The translations under genes and the position numbers were made by a program. A DNA stretch of 64,000 nt from Loripinus fragilis (Eukaryota > Mollusca > Bivalvia > Lucinida > Lucinidae). Positions 22,622-34,716 of the stretch are shown here, piece after piece. Each line of letters opens with the position of its first letter. Positions within the stretch are counted from its first letter, which is position 1. The DNA is taken from assembly GCA_964019695.1 (NCBI GenBank), contig OZ026524.1:17092509-17156508 (forward strand). The letters are read 5' to 3'. The notes beneath the pieces are model-generated. The model was not told where the DNA came from. It searched no databases and worked only from the letters and a program-made list of their open reading frames with translations.

Positions 22622-24580
22622 AGTCTAAGATATTTAACAAGCAGAATAGTTACTATCAGAATTAGGCTAATTGTGATAGTCTTAAATATATATGCAAAAC
22701 TATCGAAAATGTGAAACTTGCTCACGTGAATACTAACACTGTTTAAGGACAGTCTTGTACATTGAATATAGTGAAAGGAAAGAAGCTCAGTTTTAATTCA
22801 AGGGTAATGCCATATTAAAGCTACACATTTCGAGTATGTTATCAGTTACAAGTGCTATCCAAACTGATATATTGCACTTGTATCTACGAGCAGTAGATGT
22901 ATACATTAATGTAAGTCACCTACCGTACATGCAATCAATCCCTGTCTTACCAAATTGTCATAGTTAACAGATAGATTCTACACTAGAACAGGCGAGTTAA
23001 CTACCTTAGGATCTTATATACATGAAGCAAATTAGAGATATTAAACAAATTGATTATGTTAGTAAATGTACATATTAGATAACCATTTTAGGACACATAA
23101 ATTACACTAAATACTAAGAAATGACCCCAAACTGATGGAAAACTATGAACAAAATCAAATCAACAGGTGCCCCAATATGGTGAATGCCTGTGTATTCCCA
23201 AGAAGTCACCAGACATCTGTTTAAGGGAAATTTAATTTGGAATAAAACTTGCATTAGCATTTTACAGTTAAAAAGAATAACATAAAGAAACACATGCCAA
23301 TAACCTCATAGCATTTGATCTCTTATCATCATTGCAAAAAATATTAAGCAAAATATGTTTAATAATGATACTTAGAATTGAATTTATCGACATTGAAACA
23401 ATTACAATGTATAAAAATGTTGCGCTGTGAAAGACATTGATATATATTTTATGGTATCTTAAATTTAGAGGTACCTTTAATATCATATATATACTGCTTC
23501 TATATATGGATGAAAACGTTTACACAAGCAGCCTGATTTCAAAGAAATGCTGCTTTTGAATCAACATCATTTCATTAATATGTGCAAATGAAAGGACACC
23601 CTACAATTAAATGTTAAAAGTTATATGGAGGATTACCCTTAATGTCAGGGCTATTTCCATGATATACCCCACAAAAAGTTAACAATGTTTTCACTTGATG
23701 GTCATTGTTAGAAATGTACCTGTATATTAGCTTGATGTTGTGTATGTTACCATCTGCTAACAGGCTGATGTGAAGACCAATGTGAGGATATATTCCTTCC
23801 AGTATATGGTATTTACCATATTCTATCATAGTTTCAACACGCCTGACGTTTTATGAAAGGAGGCGTGGTCTTTGTGTTTTCATGAAGCATTGTTTAGTAT
23901 GTACAATTAGCAGGTAGTGGCCTTGTAAAAAGTGTTTTACAATTCCTCATAGATGGGAACAAACACAACAAATGTGTGAAATGAGATAAGAAATATATTT
24001 TAGTCCTATAAGCAGGAGATCATGGCCAAGTCCTTCATAAAAGCTGTAGCTAGGAACGTATACCTTTGAAAAATGACTCAATTTCAGATGGTAAATTGTA
24101 ACCTAAGTAACAACTTAAACACAGCATATGTATAAAAGGATGGATAATTGCATAAAATGACGTATTCATACAAAGCATTAAATAAAAAAATATTTCTTTA
24201 AAATGAAATGGTTATTCCTAGTTGTATTACATTTTAATTGATTTATTACAGTAACGTACTTTACATGCCTATTATGAATATTTGACTGTGGGAAACTTGG
24301 TAAATCATTGCTTTCAAAACATGATAGACACACACCAAGCAGGATAGCAATAAAAAAATCTTCTATTAGGATAGAAGGGAACTTAAAATTTGAATTTTGC
24401 CCCTATATAAATAAAATATTGCTACAATTTTTACTGATTTTGCACTTAAATGACCTTTGATCCAAACACACATCATGCCTTGATGATACAGTTTGTTTAT
24501 ATAGTATGACTGTATTATCCAAAAGAGATTTTGCATTAATTTGAATCATAATTTTGGATAGCTAATTGATAAAAACGCTA
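22622..24580. other. Right interior of the foldback structure, no gene seen
   Basis: AT-rich, with no clear inverted partner on the left side. Short antisense frames (23,268-23,486, 23,614-23,829) are unsupported. Confidence 0.5.
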
Positions 24581-24779
24581 AAAACTGACGTATATAAAAG
24601 AATTTGCACTCAGTTGACCTTTGACCTAATTCTGGGACTTTGGGGCATTTCCAGACTTGGCATCCACCCCAATCCTTCTTAAAACACATCAAGATACATT
24701 TTGAGCATGGATGCCAAAATGTACTCAAAAATGCCAACAGATTTTTTTTTCAAGCTCTGGATGGCCAACTATATCCTTT

Positions 24780-26099
24780 TTTTATTATTTTATCTTATTA
24801 TTACATGGTATTCAAGATGGCTTTGATTGTAGTTTTAGAAAAGAAAGTAATGTACTTTTATTTTCAGTTAGAATTTTTTTTGAGGTTGTTTGAAGTTATG
24901 ATAATGATTTTCATTTCTTTGACGTTTATACACTATGCCTATAAACTGTGTTCTATATAAAATGGGTATGACCAAAATAAGATTTTGTGTGTGTCTATAG
25001 CAAACTTAAAGTCCTTTCTAGAATTGTCATTGCATAAAATATGGTTTACATCAGATTTTAGAGGATTTTCCACTAAAATATGAAATCTGTAATAGAGATT
25101 TCAAAGTCTTTTTTTGACCTTTCTCCTTCTCATCAACTTACTATAGGTTTATAAAGGCTATACATCTCCTAAACATGTATACGATTTTCAAAAAATTGTA
25201 TTTAGACCACAATCCTCCGTTTAAACACAACATCAACATTTCGACTTGATCTTGACAAATAATGCATTTGCTGCAGTCAGCCTTATTATGTTGTGTCGAT
25301 GATGTAGCTGGCACTATCACATTCTACTTGAAAGTAATCAACGTTTATATTTTTTTCTAAAGTCAAGCCAATATATAATGTTGCAGACATCTTAGTTTCT
25401 AGCCAAAGCTTCCCTCACTAATTGCACGCTAGTGAGTCGGGTATTTGACTCCATGATAGCCCAGTCAAGACATATATTCAGTCTAATTACGAGTGGAAAC
25501 CAAAGTTCTTTTGTCTATTTAGGTATGAAGGGGTTTAAATGATGGTGTTGTTTCACTCTAATTTTTTAGTGATGTTCTTTTACAGCCAAGAGATCTTTGG
25601 CTAGGTGCCCTAGACCGCATGTTCTGTCGAATCCTTGCCCTTGCTGCATCAAATTGTGTTTTTGTTTATTTATTGTTCACCATGGTTATTCATTCACTCT
25701 AGAAACTGTTCCAAGGCAGTAGTGCTGTTGTGGTTCACATTGAATATTATTGGTGTAAATGTTATTTATATATACTTCTATGTACAGTGTATATAAACGT
25801 ATATACAAATATCAAATTCATATAAGAATGACTTTTGTTAGTGACTACCTTCTGGGGAGACCTATACATGACTACTAAATACTGTCTATCTGTGTATTTT
25901 GTTTTCCCATTTTGGTTTTGCAGGGAAAATGTTAGCTCTGATTGTACTAATTCCTGATCATTGCTTTGATTTTACCTAGCATAATGCCAAAATGGGAATA
26001 ACATGACCAGAATGACGCAGGCCAACAGTCGCTAGGCTATGAAGTGTAAAAGGAAGCGTGGAAAGAGCTTTTGGTGAATTTACTCAAATTCAAACTCTT
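24780..26099. other. Right arm outside the middle pair, no gene seen
   Basis: AT-rich. A CAAGATGGC box lies at 24,812. The frames at 24,640-24,960 run through arm repeat sequence and are unlikely to be coding. Confidence 0.45.
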
Positions 26100-26970
26100 T
26101 GGAATGCAGAATGCATTCCAGAGGAAAGCCCAGTTGAAGGTCTAGCTAGGTGATCAGTACAAGATTTATCACAAAGCAATAAGCAGGATGTGTTCTGACA
26201 AAGCAGACAGATCATCAGCAGTTGTCATCGAGATTCTCTATTCTACATGCATTTGGGAAACTGGCACAGTAAAGATGTTTGACCTCATCGGCAACATAAT
26301 CTCGAGAGATAGGACAACTAACTGGTAGGAGAGCAAAACTGACAGTATGTACAAAGGGGGTGCTCTGAACAGAGGCTTGAAGTTAATTAAGCAATTAATA
26401 AGGGTGTCTGGGTGTATATTTGAGAGACATATCGGGCAGAGAGTAGAGATTGACGAGATGTAGTGAAGATTTATATCAGGCCATGGTAACACAACAGTTG
26501 TTATCTTCATTTTAAGCCAGCTACAGAAGTTGCACTGGACTACCACCAAGCCATTTGACATCGCTTTCATTAACAAAGAGAAGGACAGCAGGTTAGTAGT
26601 CTGCATGCTTTTAAATCAACGAGTAGCTGCATTGCATTATCAAGGGCATGAAAAGCAGGGCAATAATTGGCAATTGTCGCAGTGATGAGCTTGGGTGTCA
26701 TCAGGACTCTGTTCTGATTCCACTGCTCTTAATTGTTATGTAAGAGGCTCTATTCACGGAATTCAGAAAAGATGCCAATAGTTGCTATTGTACAAAGATA
26801 GTCTGGTGATCAAGGTTTAGTCCATGGAACTGCTGGTAAAGTTGAATGCATGGCAGTATTGGAAGGATAGGAGTCTACATGTGAACATAAGATATGAAGT
26901 CATATAAAGTGGTCGCTTGAGCTCAGGTGTACCAAATGCCTGTGACACAACACTTCTTAATGATGGAAGA
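26100..26970 (+). pseudogene. LINE reverse transcriptase relic, heavily mutated
   Basis: Three-frame reading gives an ordered series of RT blocks. GGALNRGLKLIKQLI lies near 26,360. ERHIGQRVEIDEM is at 26,422-26,460. TTVVIFILSQLQ comes next and is followed by an AF(I/V)xxEKxxxR block. HQDSVLIPLLLIVM is at 26,699-26,740. These fit the finger-palm order of non-LTR RTs that use an IDEMQFGF-type motif (family knowledge). The YADD block is destroyed and stops are frequent. It is inserted in the right arm of the foldback structure. The antisense frame at 26,238-26,606 is a shadow. Confidence 0.8.
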
Positions 26971-27309
26971 AAAGTGACGGAGATGACAGCACCTAATAAA
27001 AACTTGAGATAGGATTTCTGTTACCATATGGACATTCTCTACGCTAGAGACTTCCTCGAGCTTCCTGCAGTCATACACTGCGAATGTAGAAGCTCCAGAA
27101 ACTGCTTAACCTTCTTATCAAATAACATATGTTGCCTTTGACTCGAGGCAGGTAGTACTTAACATGCATTCATTGTTTTTTTGTGTATATATCTAGTACG
27201 TCCTTAAGTATGAACAATTTACTAGCAGTATACATCCTAAGTGATGTGAACAATGTCTTATAGCAGAAATGTGATGACTTTTTCGAAAAAGGCAATTTAT
27301 CACCAATAA

Positions 27310-27840
27310 ATAGGATTTTCCATCTTGGTGGCCATCTTGGATTGAGAAAATTTCAAAATTACATGTTATATATAAGAAACAAACATTCATTGCAATGAAA
27401 ACAAATTTGACTCATAAAAATCTCAAAGATGTATTTATGTATGGAAAACACACAATAAAATCTTTCTTCTTTGGCAGCCATCTCGGATGCCATATTGTAT
27501 CAAGACTCTCTTATAAATTGTTCACAAATAACAAGGTCACATTTTGAGCCTTTCTTTGCTTGAAAAAAATCTAATGCAATAATCTGAATTTAAGTTCATA
27601 TATGATGTTTTCATAAAGAAACCTTAGTTTAATATATAAAAATGAAGGCCATCTTATAAAATAATATCTTGGATAATATGCCCATTTACATGTGATGTCA
27701 GATAATTACAAATGTTTTATTGTTAAAGTATACATTTCCCCTAGCTTCAAAGAAAAGTTTATTGCAAAATGATATCCAGCTTAACAGGCTTTACATTAAA
27801 AAAAACAGGTCGCCATTTTGAAATTCAAGATGGCGGTCGT
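27310..27840. repeat. ~165 bp units with CAAGATGGC boxes (right arm)
   Basis: Inverted boxes CCATCTTGGTGGCCATCTTG (27,321), GCAGCCATCTCGGATGCC (27,474), GGCCATCTTAT (27,648) and CGCCATTTTG…CAAGATGGCGG (27,810-27,838) are spaced 153, 174 and 164 bp. The same spacing and box occur at 60,931-61,290 and 63,189-63,850. Confidence 0.7.
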
Positions 27841-27975
27841 CAAGGTGCATTCCTGGCCTGGCACAGACCCTAAAATTGTCTTTATTTTTAATCTGGCCAT
27901 GTACCAACTTTCATGCTTTTATCATAAAATGTACGATGTTTTCACATATTCGCCCCACTAGTAGAACAAACATAT

Positions 27976-28576
27976 CATAGGCGACAAAAGTCACCTCGGT
28001 CACATGCAGATATGGAATGCCAAAAGCAGAGTTTTTGCGCTGAGAAGGGTCAGCATGTGACTCGGATTTTGGCACTTACTGAATTAGCGAAGATGCACTG
28101 CGACAGGTTGATGTTTACAGCGGGCTTGAAGTCTATAATTTTGTATATAGTATGTATATGCTCAGTTGAGTCTGCACATATGCAGATAATTATTTAGGCC
28201 AAGTTTAAAATTGCAATCTCAAAAATATAATTAATTCACGTTAAAAAGCAGCTTATTTTCTGAACTTCAATGGCCTTGCATACACACTGTTCGACGATGC
28301 GTACAAAATGTTGTTGCATAATCGTTAAGTTATGTTACATACATATGCCTTTCAGACAAACTAACCCACATGACCGTGAAAATTACGATAACGCAGGAAT
28401 ATGGAAATGAAAATAGACACTTTCACTCAAACATGTTACTTTTGTTATTATTGGGGAATAACTAACTGCTGTAAGTAATAGTTTTTATAACTTTTGCAGG
28501 TTATGAACCTGACTGTGTATACGGCTTGTAACGCAAACAGATTTAAATTGATGTTGCTCAAATTAGGGACAACGAC
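27976..28576. other. No gene seen
   Basis: AT-rich unique sequence. The frame at 28,012-28,197 has no supporting feature. Confidence 0.5.
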
Positions 28577-28684
28577 TGACTACGGGTTGTAGATGATATC
28601 AAAGGTGTCGGATTAAATCCAACACCTTTGATATCATCTTCAAACTTAATCCAAAACCTTCGATATCATCTACAAACCGTAGTA
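28577..28684. repeat. Three-arm inverted repeat (A, A', A')
   Basis: Arm 1 (28,580-28,614) has TGTAGATGATATCAAAGGTG. Arm 2 (28,616-28,645) is its inverse, CACCTTTGATATCATCTTC. Arm 3 (28,646-28,682) is a second inverse, ACCTTCGATATCATCTACAAA, ending CCGTAG to match arm 1's CTACGG. Arm 1 can pair with either. Confidence 0.85.
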
Positions 28685-28690
28685 AACTGT

Positions 28691-29127
28691 ATAACTTTGG
28701 TTCAAAAATGACATGCATTGTGGTAGTTAATGTAAGTGAGTTTATTTGCGATGGGCACTTCATCGATTGACCCAATTTTAGTTATGTTTGGAGCAGCAAT
28801 ACACCGGGTACATGTAGGCAGCAATCGAAAACGTTAATACTATCAACGAACGTAGATCAAAACTCGTTTGAAACAGAATTTTCAACTGGCGACAAATGGC
28901 AATCGAAAACACTGTTTCTAGCGAGTTCGTCAATTGTTTAGAGTGTTTTCAAATGCCGCCTATCCGTTATGAGAAACAGGAATGTCACAAAGATTCGAAA
29001 AAAAGACTTAAGAATATTTATGAAGGAAAATAGTTTAATCTTAGTACCATTTCACTAAAAGCTGTAAAAACATTAAACACATAAATATGGCATCTAAATA
29101 CATATGTACGAGCTCCTTAACGGGAGG
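28691..29127. other. No gene seen
   Basis: Unique sequence with a partial internal duplication of the AAAACxxxTTTxxAxCGA type (28,830-28,920). No supported ORF. Confidence 0.45.
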
Positions 29128-29536
29128 TCATTTATTGTCTGAACTATTATGACGGCAAAAAAAATCATTTAGAGAAGATTTGGACAACGAACGACAGAAA
29201 CAGCATGCGCAACTGCTCGTATTTGATCGCTTCACACGTAGTCCGCAAATACGGCACAAATAACTTAATGTGGGTAATGCATTTGCCGTTTGGTTGAAAG
29301 AAATACGAATGCTATTAGGCATTTTGTATCCTGACGGTTGTGTTTACAGTTTATTTTGCCATTTTCGTGCGTTCCGTTCTGATGACATTATTATCCGTCC
29401 TAAATATTTGTCAGTGCGGATAGTTGTTACCATAGAAGTGAAATACACCGTGAAAGCCGCTATTGTCAGTCTTCTTGGAAGCGCGAGCTTAAATAAATCG
29501 GAAAATCATAGCAGAATCATTACTCAAAGGGGCTAA
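29128..29536. other. Overlapping open frames of unknown status
   Basis: Minus 29,128-29,322 (64 codons) contains YLCRICGLRVKRS followed by CACCFC, a cysteine pattern that could bind zinc. Plus 29,270-29,536 (88 codons) overlaps it and has no recognisable domain. At most one can be real. I see no promoter or clear splice context. It might be an exon or chance. Confidence 0.2.
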
Positions 29537-29900
29537 TGAAATATCTAGAGAAATGCTTCTTAGATGTAGTTGAATAATAGAGAATTTATATTGAGCCAAC
29601 CGTATTCTGTACAGATTTATAACTACACATATAAAGCCTGATGAGATATGGTATTTAGTCATATAGATGCTGTTCTTTTAATTATCAATATTGACAGTTG
29701 ACTTTTGACAAAATCTATCATTCCTCTCAAATATTTTTCTTCTTCTGCTATCTGAGCAAACCTAACTTAAAATTCTGGACTGGAATACGGCAGAAGATTA
29801 GATATGGAATGGTATTGATTCATAGGAGTAATAACTACATCAATATTTGATATAAGTCTAATTTATTACCTACATATGGTTCAATGAGGGCGTTATCAGT
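29537..29900. other. No gene seen
   Basis: AT-rich unique sequence. Confidence 0.45.
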
Positions 29901-29904
29901 TGTT

Positions 29905-29962
29905 AGTATATAGGGGGACCCTCCCCCTTCCTGCCCCCTCTGTATCCGCGCATGGAAGTTAA
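29905..29962 (-). repeat. Fragment of repeat family E (GGATCCAGAGGGGG type)
   Basis: GACCCTCCCCCTTCCTGCCC and CTCTGTATCCGCGCATG match the inverse of 41,416-41,470 (CATGCGCGGATCCAGAGGGG). Confidence 0.6.
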
Positions 29963-30329
29963 CACTGTTATTTTGTAACTGCATACAAATAGCAAAAGGC
30001 AAAAAGGATGGCCCCTGACATGGAAAGGTAGCAGAGATTTGGATTGAGATGGTATGACTAAGTATGTTTTCCAGGTGGCGAGGACCTATAACGTAGTTCT
30101 GGCTTTGGGGATGAAAATGCGATTTCCAAGCACGTGCTGTCCCGTGACGTAGATTGTTGCGTGTGAAAAAACATAGATACAATAACATAAATGAAAACAC
30201 ATAGGAAAAAGAAGAGAAGTGATGAGTACAGAAAAGATGTGTACACGATAGAGCTATATAGAGTTTAGCAAATTTCCCTGACCTTTCTTTGAGAGAGAGA
30301 GATAGGGGGAGGGGGCGTATAAGAATTCA

Positions 30330-30455
30330 TCATGAGTGTGAGGGTAGGATGAACAAATCCATTTCGAGGATCACCGATTGGCATCACGAGACTTGCCTAG
30401 TGATGACAGTGATCGCGAGGGACAAATTTTTCTATCCCACCCTCACACGAATAAT
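30330..30455. mobile_element. ~115 bp hairpin MITE-like element
   Basis: GTGTGAGGGTAGGATGAA (left) pairs with TCTATCCCACCCTCACAC (right). Inner blocks CGAGGATCAC and GTGATCGCGAG continue the stem. A short GA run precedes it (30,291-30,302). The 80-codon frame across it is an artefact. Confidence 0.65.
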
Positions 30456-30714
30456 GGATTATTTTTCTTGCTCACCACTAAATTCGAAAAAGCAAAAATG
30501 CTTTCAGAAAATCTCGAATACGCCGAGATGACGTCTTTTTAACATTACCAGTCGGGACGCGTAGTGAAGCCGTATGGATAATCTGAAAAAAACGTTCATA
30601 TTTTTCGGTTTTCTCGGCGAAGCGAAGAATGACACCTCAAATGTAACGGCTTCTTGCACGAATGTCCCAAATCTGATTCTGTCTTTTACACCTTTGTTTT
30701 GTCTATATTAGAGT

Positions 30715-30892
30715 GGCCGTTCAAGAAAGATTTTATTGTATCTTGAAACTAACTTGGAAAGAGAGCTGGTTACTTTATTGCTTGAGTGGGTCTGTATTTG
30801 TCTGTATTCTAGTGTATCCTTCTCCAGGTGCCACGGGCTGGTCTGTGATCTGTGATTGTGGCATTTTCCTGATCATACTCATATTCTTTATA
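30715..30892 (+). repeat. Dispersed repeat RA, copy 3
   Basis: Ends with CCAGGTGCCACGGGCTGGTC, TGTGATTGTGGCATTTTCC and TGATCATACTCAT, matching 2,555-2,613. It stops 2 bp before a MITE end (30,895), suggesting the MITE entered this repeat. Confidence 0.6.
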
Positions 30893-30894
30893 AA

Positions 30895-31100
30895 CAGTTA
30901 AACCTGTGTAAAACGGCCACTCAAAAATAGATAAAACAAAGATCTTAATGACACATTGGTTGCTTAATGAAGGTCTAAAGTATTGCAGAATGTTCCCTTT
31001 GGAGCATTCTGTAATTATTTTGACCCGCATAAAGCGATAATTCGTCTGAAAACCAATTTTCTGTCTTTTTGAGAGTGGACGATTTACACAGGTTTTACTG
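30895..31100. mobile_element. CAGT-ended MITE, copy 1 (206 bp)
   Basis: Terminal inverted repeats of ~28 bp: CAGTTAAACCTGTGTAAAAC at the left, inverse of TTTACACAGGTTTTACTG at the right. GGCCACTC follows inside. The right flank is TA, the left flank is mutated. An inner palindrome, AGTATTGCAGAATG / CATTCTGTAATTATT, is present. It shares all parts with 46,526-46,724. TA targets and CAGT ends suit Tc1/mariner-type mobilisation (inference). Confidence 0.85.
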
Positions 31101-31102
31101 TA

Positions 31103-32334
31103 TTAAAAGTGTGTGTTTGCATGTGTAGCTTACGAATTGATAATTTCAGTTATTAAGGTTTCCATTCGCAATCCTTGCTTTTCCTTAGTTCAGTGCTCCC
31201 AAAGACTAGTGTCCAATTATATCATAAATAAACACATTTTGGTCCAAAACATTATTTATAATCCATACTTTCTTTACATAATGAGTATGTTAGAGCTTGA
31301 TATTGCCAATTAAGCCTCAGAGTCTGTAGTAAATTGAACATTGGCAAAATAATGAGGAAATGTTTTCGCTAACGATTTTGCAAAGACCTATTATAGTGCG
31401 AATATGAGTTCGTAGTACTCAGCGTATAACAGTAGATTTTTGGTAAAAATGGCTAGTAAAAGGTAATTTTTTATACATTTGCATGTCGCCAAGACTGAAT
31501 CAAAGGCAGTTACGCGTTAGGCTACCCAAAAGTATGACGTCACAAATATGAAAATCGCAGAAATTTATTTTGAAAACTTCGTTTCAACCTAAATTTCTCA
31601 GAGATTGTATATCATCATACAACATCAATGCATTTGAGAAGTGAATTATGTCGGGCTGAATTAACAGCATTTAAACTTTGAAACCTTTATTTACGTAGGA
31701 GTTTTAGGTCATGACTACATGTAGTATGGGTATATTTGTTTCCTATTAATTTCACGAAAGGAGGCTGTATCAAAAGCATGATTTTCCTTCTTAGTGAAGG
31801 AAACCAGATAAAATTTGCACATATTATAGACGACTACATGGGCAAGCAACATGCAGAATAAAAATAATAAATACGACACGATTATTGCATAATATGGCAA
31901 TGTATAATACTAATGTCCCACGAAACAGGCTGAGCTAAGTTACATTGACATAGAAACATAGAAACACATTCTATAATAATATTTATGGTGATCACAAAGT
32001 CAGTAATAATGCTTTATAATATCAATACTAATATTATGAAAACGCAAAAACCCCATATTCATAATTGATTGTTGTAACTTATAATTGGAAGGTCATAAAC
32101 TCATCTGTTTCAAAATGATGTGAGTGTATTAGTCTTAAGAAAATTCTTATCAGGACGATTTTGGGGCTATAACCATAAATTTAGGCATTCACTTTCATCT
32201 GTACGTTCCTTCAATGCGTATTTGAGTCTACCTAAGCGGGGCGATTATGTTTTATCATACTCTTTCGTAGAATAAATACCTGGAGATAGTTTCATGACGG
32301 AGGGAGATGACATTGTTCCTGTAAAAATGATAGA
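31103..32334. other. No gene seen
   Basis: AT-rich unique sequence. Short frames (31,113-31,313 and 31,715-31,900) are hydrophobic by base composition only. Confidence 0.5.
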
Positions 32335-32361
32335 TTGATCGATTGACTGATTGATCGATTA

Positions 32362-32400
<39 letters not shown>

Positions 32401-32405
32401 AATTG
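32335..32405. repeat. (TTGA)n microsatellite
   Basis: About 17 tetranucleotides, first mixed with TCGA, then pure TTGA. Confidence 0.95.
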
Positions 32406-33104
32406 TGTACTTCATTCGGTTTGTCGATACTGCATTTTAAGACCTTGTAGCTTGTGATATAATGAAAGAACGAACTCTTTATCTGCTATAGCGGAGTTCG
32501 TTGATATTGCACTTAATGCCATATCTTTTCTTGTTTCGAATTAGTGCGTATTTCAAAAAAAAATTTACGCTAAAATTTAGGGCCATATAAATAGAAAGAA
32601 GTGTGAAACGTAGCGTGTAGAGCATCCAAGTTCGAAGGTCGGGACTTAATGCAGGATCCCTCTACAGCTGAATGATCTACATAAAGTATCAATGTGATGT
32701 ATGTTTTTTTTTTCTCTTTACGATGTTCGTGTATCTAATATGATATACAATGTATATTGCCATTGTAGAAATATTGAACAGCATATGCTCTTAAATTTAT
32801 ACAATCTCACAATCTATCTTCCGATGGCAAATAGCATGCGTAATAGAGATAACTCAAGGTAATGAAAAAATCTATAGTCATACATGTAATTACTTCGTAT
32901 TGGATCAAATTGCTAAATTGGCTATAATATTCCACTTACTAAAGCGCACGAGATACGCCCATATAAAGTTCTTGAATCTGTTTTATTATGATACGTGTAA
33001 ACAACAACAACAGAACAATCAACTGACTGTAAAGTGCTCGACCCGCGGTGAACTTATGTTAATCAGTATCCGATGCCAGAAGAAATATATTGAGAGCAAA
33101 TTGA
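32406..33104. other. No gene seen
   Basis: AT-rich. The 70-codon frame at 32,900-33,112 contains a poly-Q run from CAACAACAACAG and has no other support. Confidence 0.45.
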
Positions 33105-33420
33105 ACGGATAGATTGACCCACACAGTGATTGCAGTGCACATCTGTGGGTCGTGCAACATGTTGATACCCAGTTTTTTTTAAAAAAAAAAATGTTGTTGT
33201 TGATGATTTAGATTTATACATTTTTCATTTTAAAGTAGATATTATTTTGATTTTTGGCAGATTCCTACGTTTTGAATTCTCCAAGCAGCCATGTCACGGT
33301 TTCGCATATCAGTGACTTAACAGCTTTTAGAAAAAAAGTATGTAATTTGATCCAAATGTACCATGTGGTTCAAGAGTTATGAGCATATCTACAAATTGAC
33401 TACGACCAGCTGGATTAATG
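33105..33420 (+). repeat. Dispersed repeat D, copy 1
   Basis: Blocks AGTGCACA(T/C)CTG, TTTTTCATTTTAAA, CAGATT(C/T)CTA and TTGAATTCTCC(A/C)AGCAGCC, plus GTTCAAGAGTTATGAGCAT, are shared with 37,510-37,800. The last block lies downstream here and upstream there, so one copy is rearranged. Confidence 0.65.
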
Positions 33421-33474
33421 CTAAGCAAGGCCACGTCCATCAAAAAGTCTGCTATGCATACTAGTGGCTATACG

Positions 33475-33620
33475 ATGGTTGACATGTTGCAGTCTTGTGG
33501 TCACCTGCTGGGAAAGGGTTGACCTCCTGGCTGTCTTGTATGTGATATTTTCTTGTGATTTTTTGTCACTTTTCCATACGGTGTGCTGGGTCAGGTGTGA
33601 AATTTGTGTCAAGGATGGAT
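33475..33620 (+). mobile_element. Penelope-like 3'-end fragment
   Basis: CTTGTGGTCACCTGCTGGGA, AAGGGTTGACCTCCTGGCT, TTTTGTCACTTTTCC and TGGGTCAGGTGTG follow the order of 49,395-49,500. No coding part is attached. Confidence 0.75.
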
Positions 33621-34716
33621 AAGCCCTATGCACTCGCAAACCATAACGGACGATGACTGATCACAAACAATTGGGGAATTAAGTACAAATGGATGTTTAA
33701 CTAAAACTAATAATATAATCAAAAAATAAAAAAAAAAACATTGAAAGAAAAAATAGTTCAAAGTAATGTCAGTTGCATCTTCTGTCTTCTTGCTGGTCTG
33801 GCTTAATAGGTTGTAAGGGCTCCCAAAGAAAAAAATCAAAGAATGTTAGTTGACAGGTTTCTCTACTAAAACATTTTTTTTCACATTTTGCATTAACACT
33901 TTACTTTATCTTGCTGAAGTATGCTTCCTAGTTTTAATCTAGTTATAATTTAATATGGCAGCATTGAACATAGTTTTCTTTAATAAAAAATAGGAAGTTT
34001 CTCCTTTAATTATTAGAGCGACTTGTGACTAACGTTGATCCATATTAATACATAGGACAGGCGTAGAACCTCACGTTTCATCTCAGCTTACACATTTAAC
34101 ATTTAAAACCTTCAGGTGTATCTTCAGGCGTAACGTCAGACATATTTTCAGGCGGACCTGAAATTAAGTATCATGCTCTGAGTACCTCGATACTAAACAT
34201 CACAGGCTATAATTCTATTCCGTTTCCTGATATATATCACATTCTGAATGCGCATGCTCCATGTCCTTTGATAGAAGTCAGTAGGAATCGACTATAATAA
34301 AACTAAATCAGACCCAAAACAAATAGGGATGCTATAATGGCAAATGCGAGTACATAACAACAACATAGCCAGCTCACAGTCAATACATGACTCCTAAAAC
34401 ATCAATTATGATGTACCACATCAAAGGACCTCAAACTACTCAGCGATGCCCAAAACCTTGAAGTACAAAATCACTTTTAGCACTCAATGCTATAACCCAA
34501 AAGCTGCCAAAATACCACCATGGTTACACTAGATTTCTCCGCAAACTCTAAGTAACCACCAGGTGCTGCAGAATACCATTACTACGCATTCAACATGACT
34601 CCTTGCTGTTGAAGCAATTACGCAATTACTATAATCAAGAGTACTGAATTGAATATTGTATAATAAACCTCACAGTATATGCATGCATGCATTAGTGGAT
34701 AGTATCAGTAACATAT
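33621..34716. other. No gene seen
   Basis: Unique sequence, slightly less AT-rich after 34,030. The 76-codon antisense frame at 33,609-33,839 crosses A-runs and is unsupported. Confidence 0.5.

Larger units (their letters stand above)
19195..27975. mobile_element. Very large nested inverted-repeat (foldback) structure
   Basis: Three nested inverted pairs. Outer: 19,200-19,330 with 27,850-27,970 (GTGGGGCG, CATTTTATGATAAAAGCATG). Middle: 20,150-20,330 with 24,590-24,775 (TTGGCATTTTTGAGTACATT, GGGGTGGATGCCAAGTCTG, TTAGGTCAAAGGTCA). Inner: 22,058-22,205 with 22,482-22,621. The right arm is ~2.5 kb longer and contains the LINE relic at 26,100-26,970. CAAGATGGC boxes lie in the arms (19,493, 19,801, 24,812, 27,321, 27,474, 27,648, 27,812). 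The order and orientation fit one decayed palindromic element. Independent copies of one repeat family are the alternative. Confidence 0.6.

Noticed and set aside
26238..26606. 122-codon antisense frame
   Set aside because: Shadow of the plus-strand LINE RT relic.
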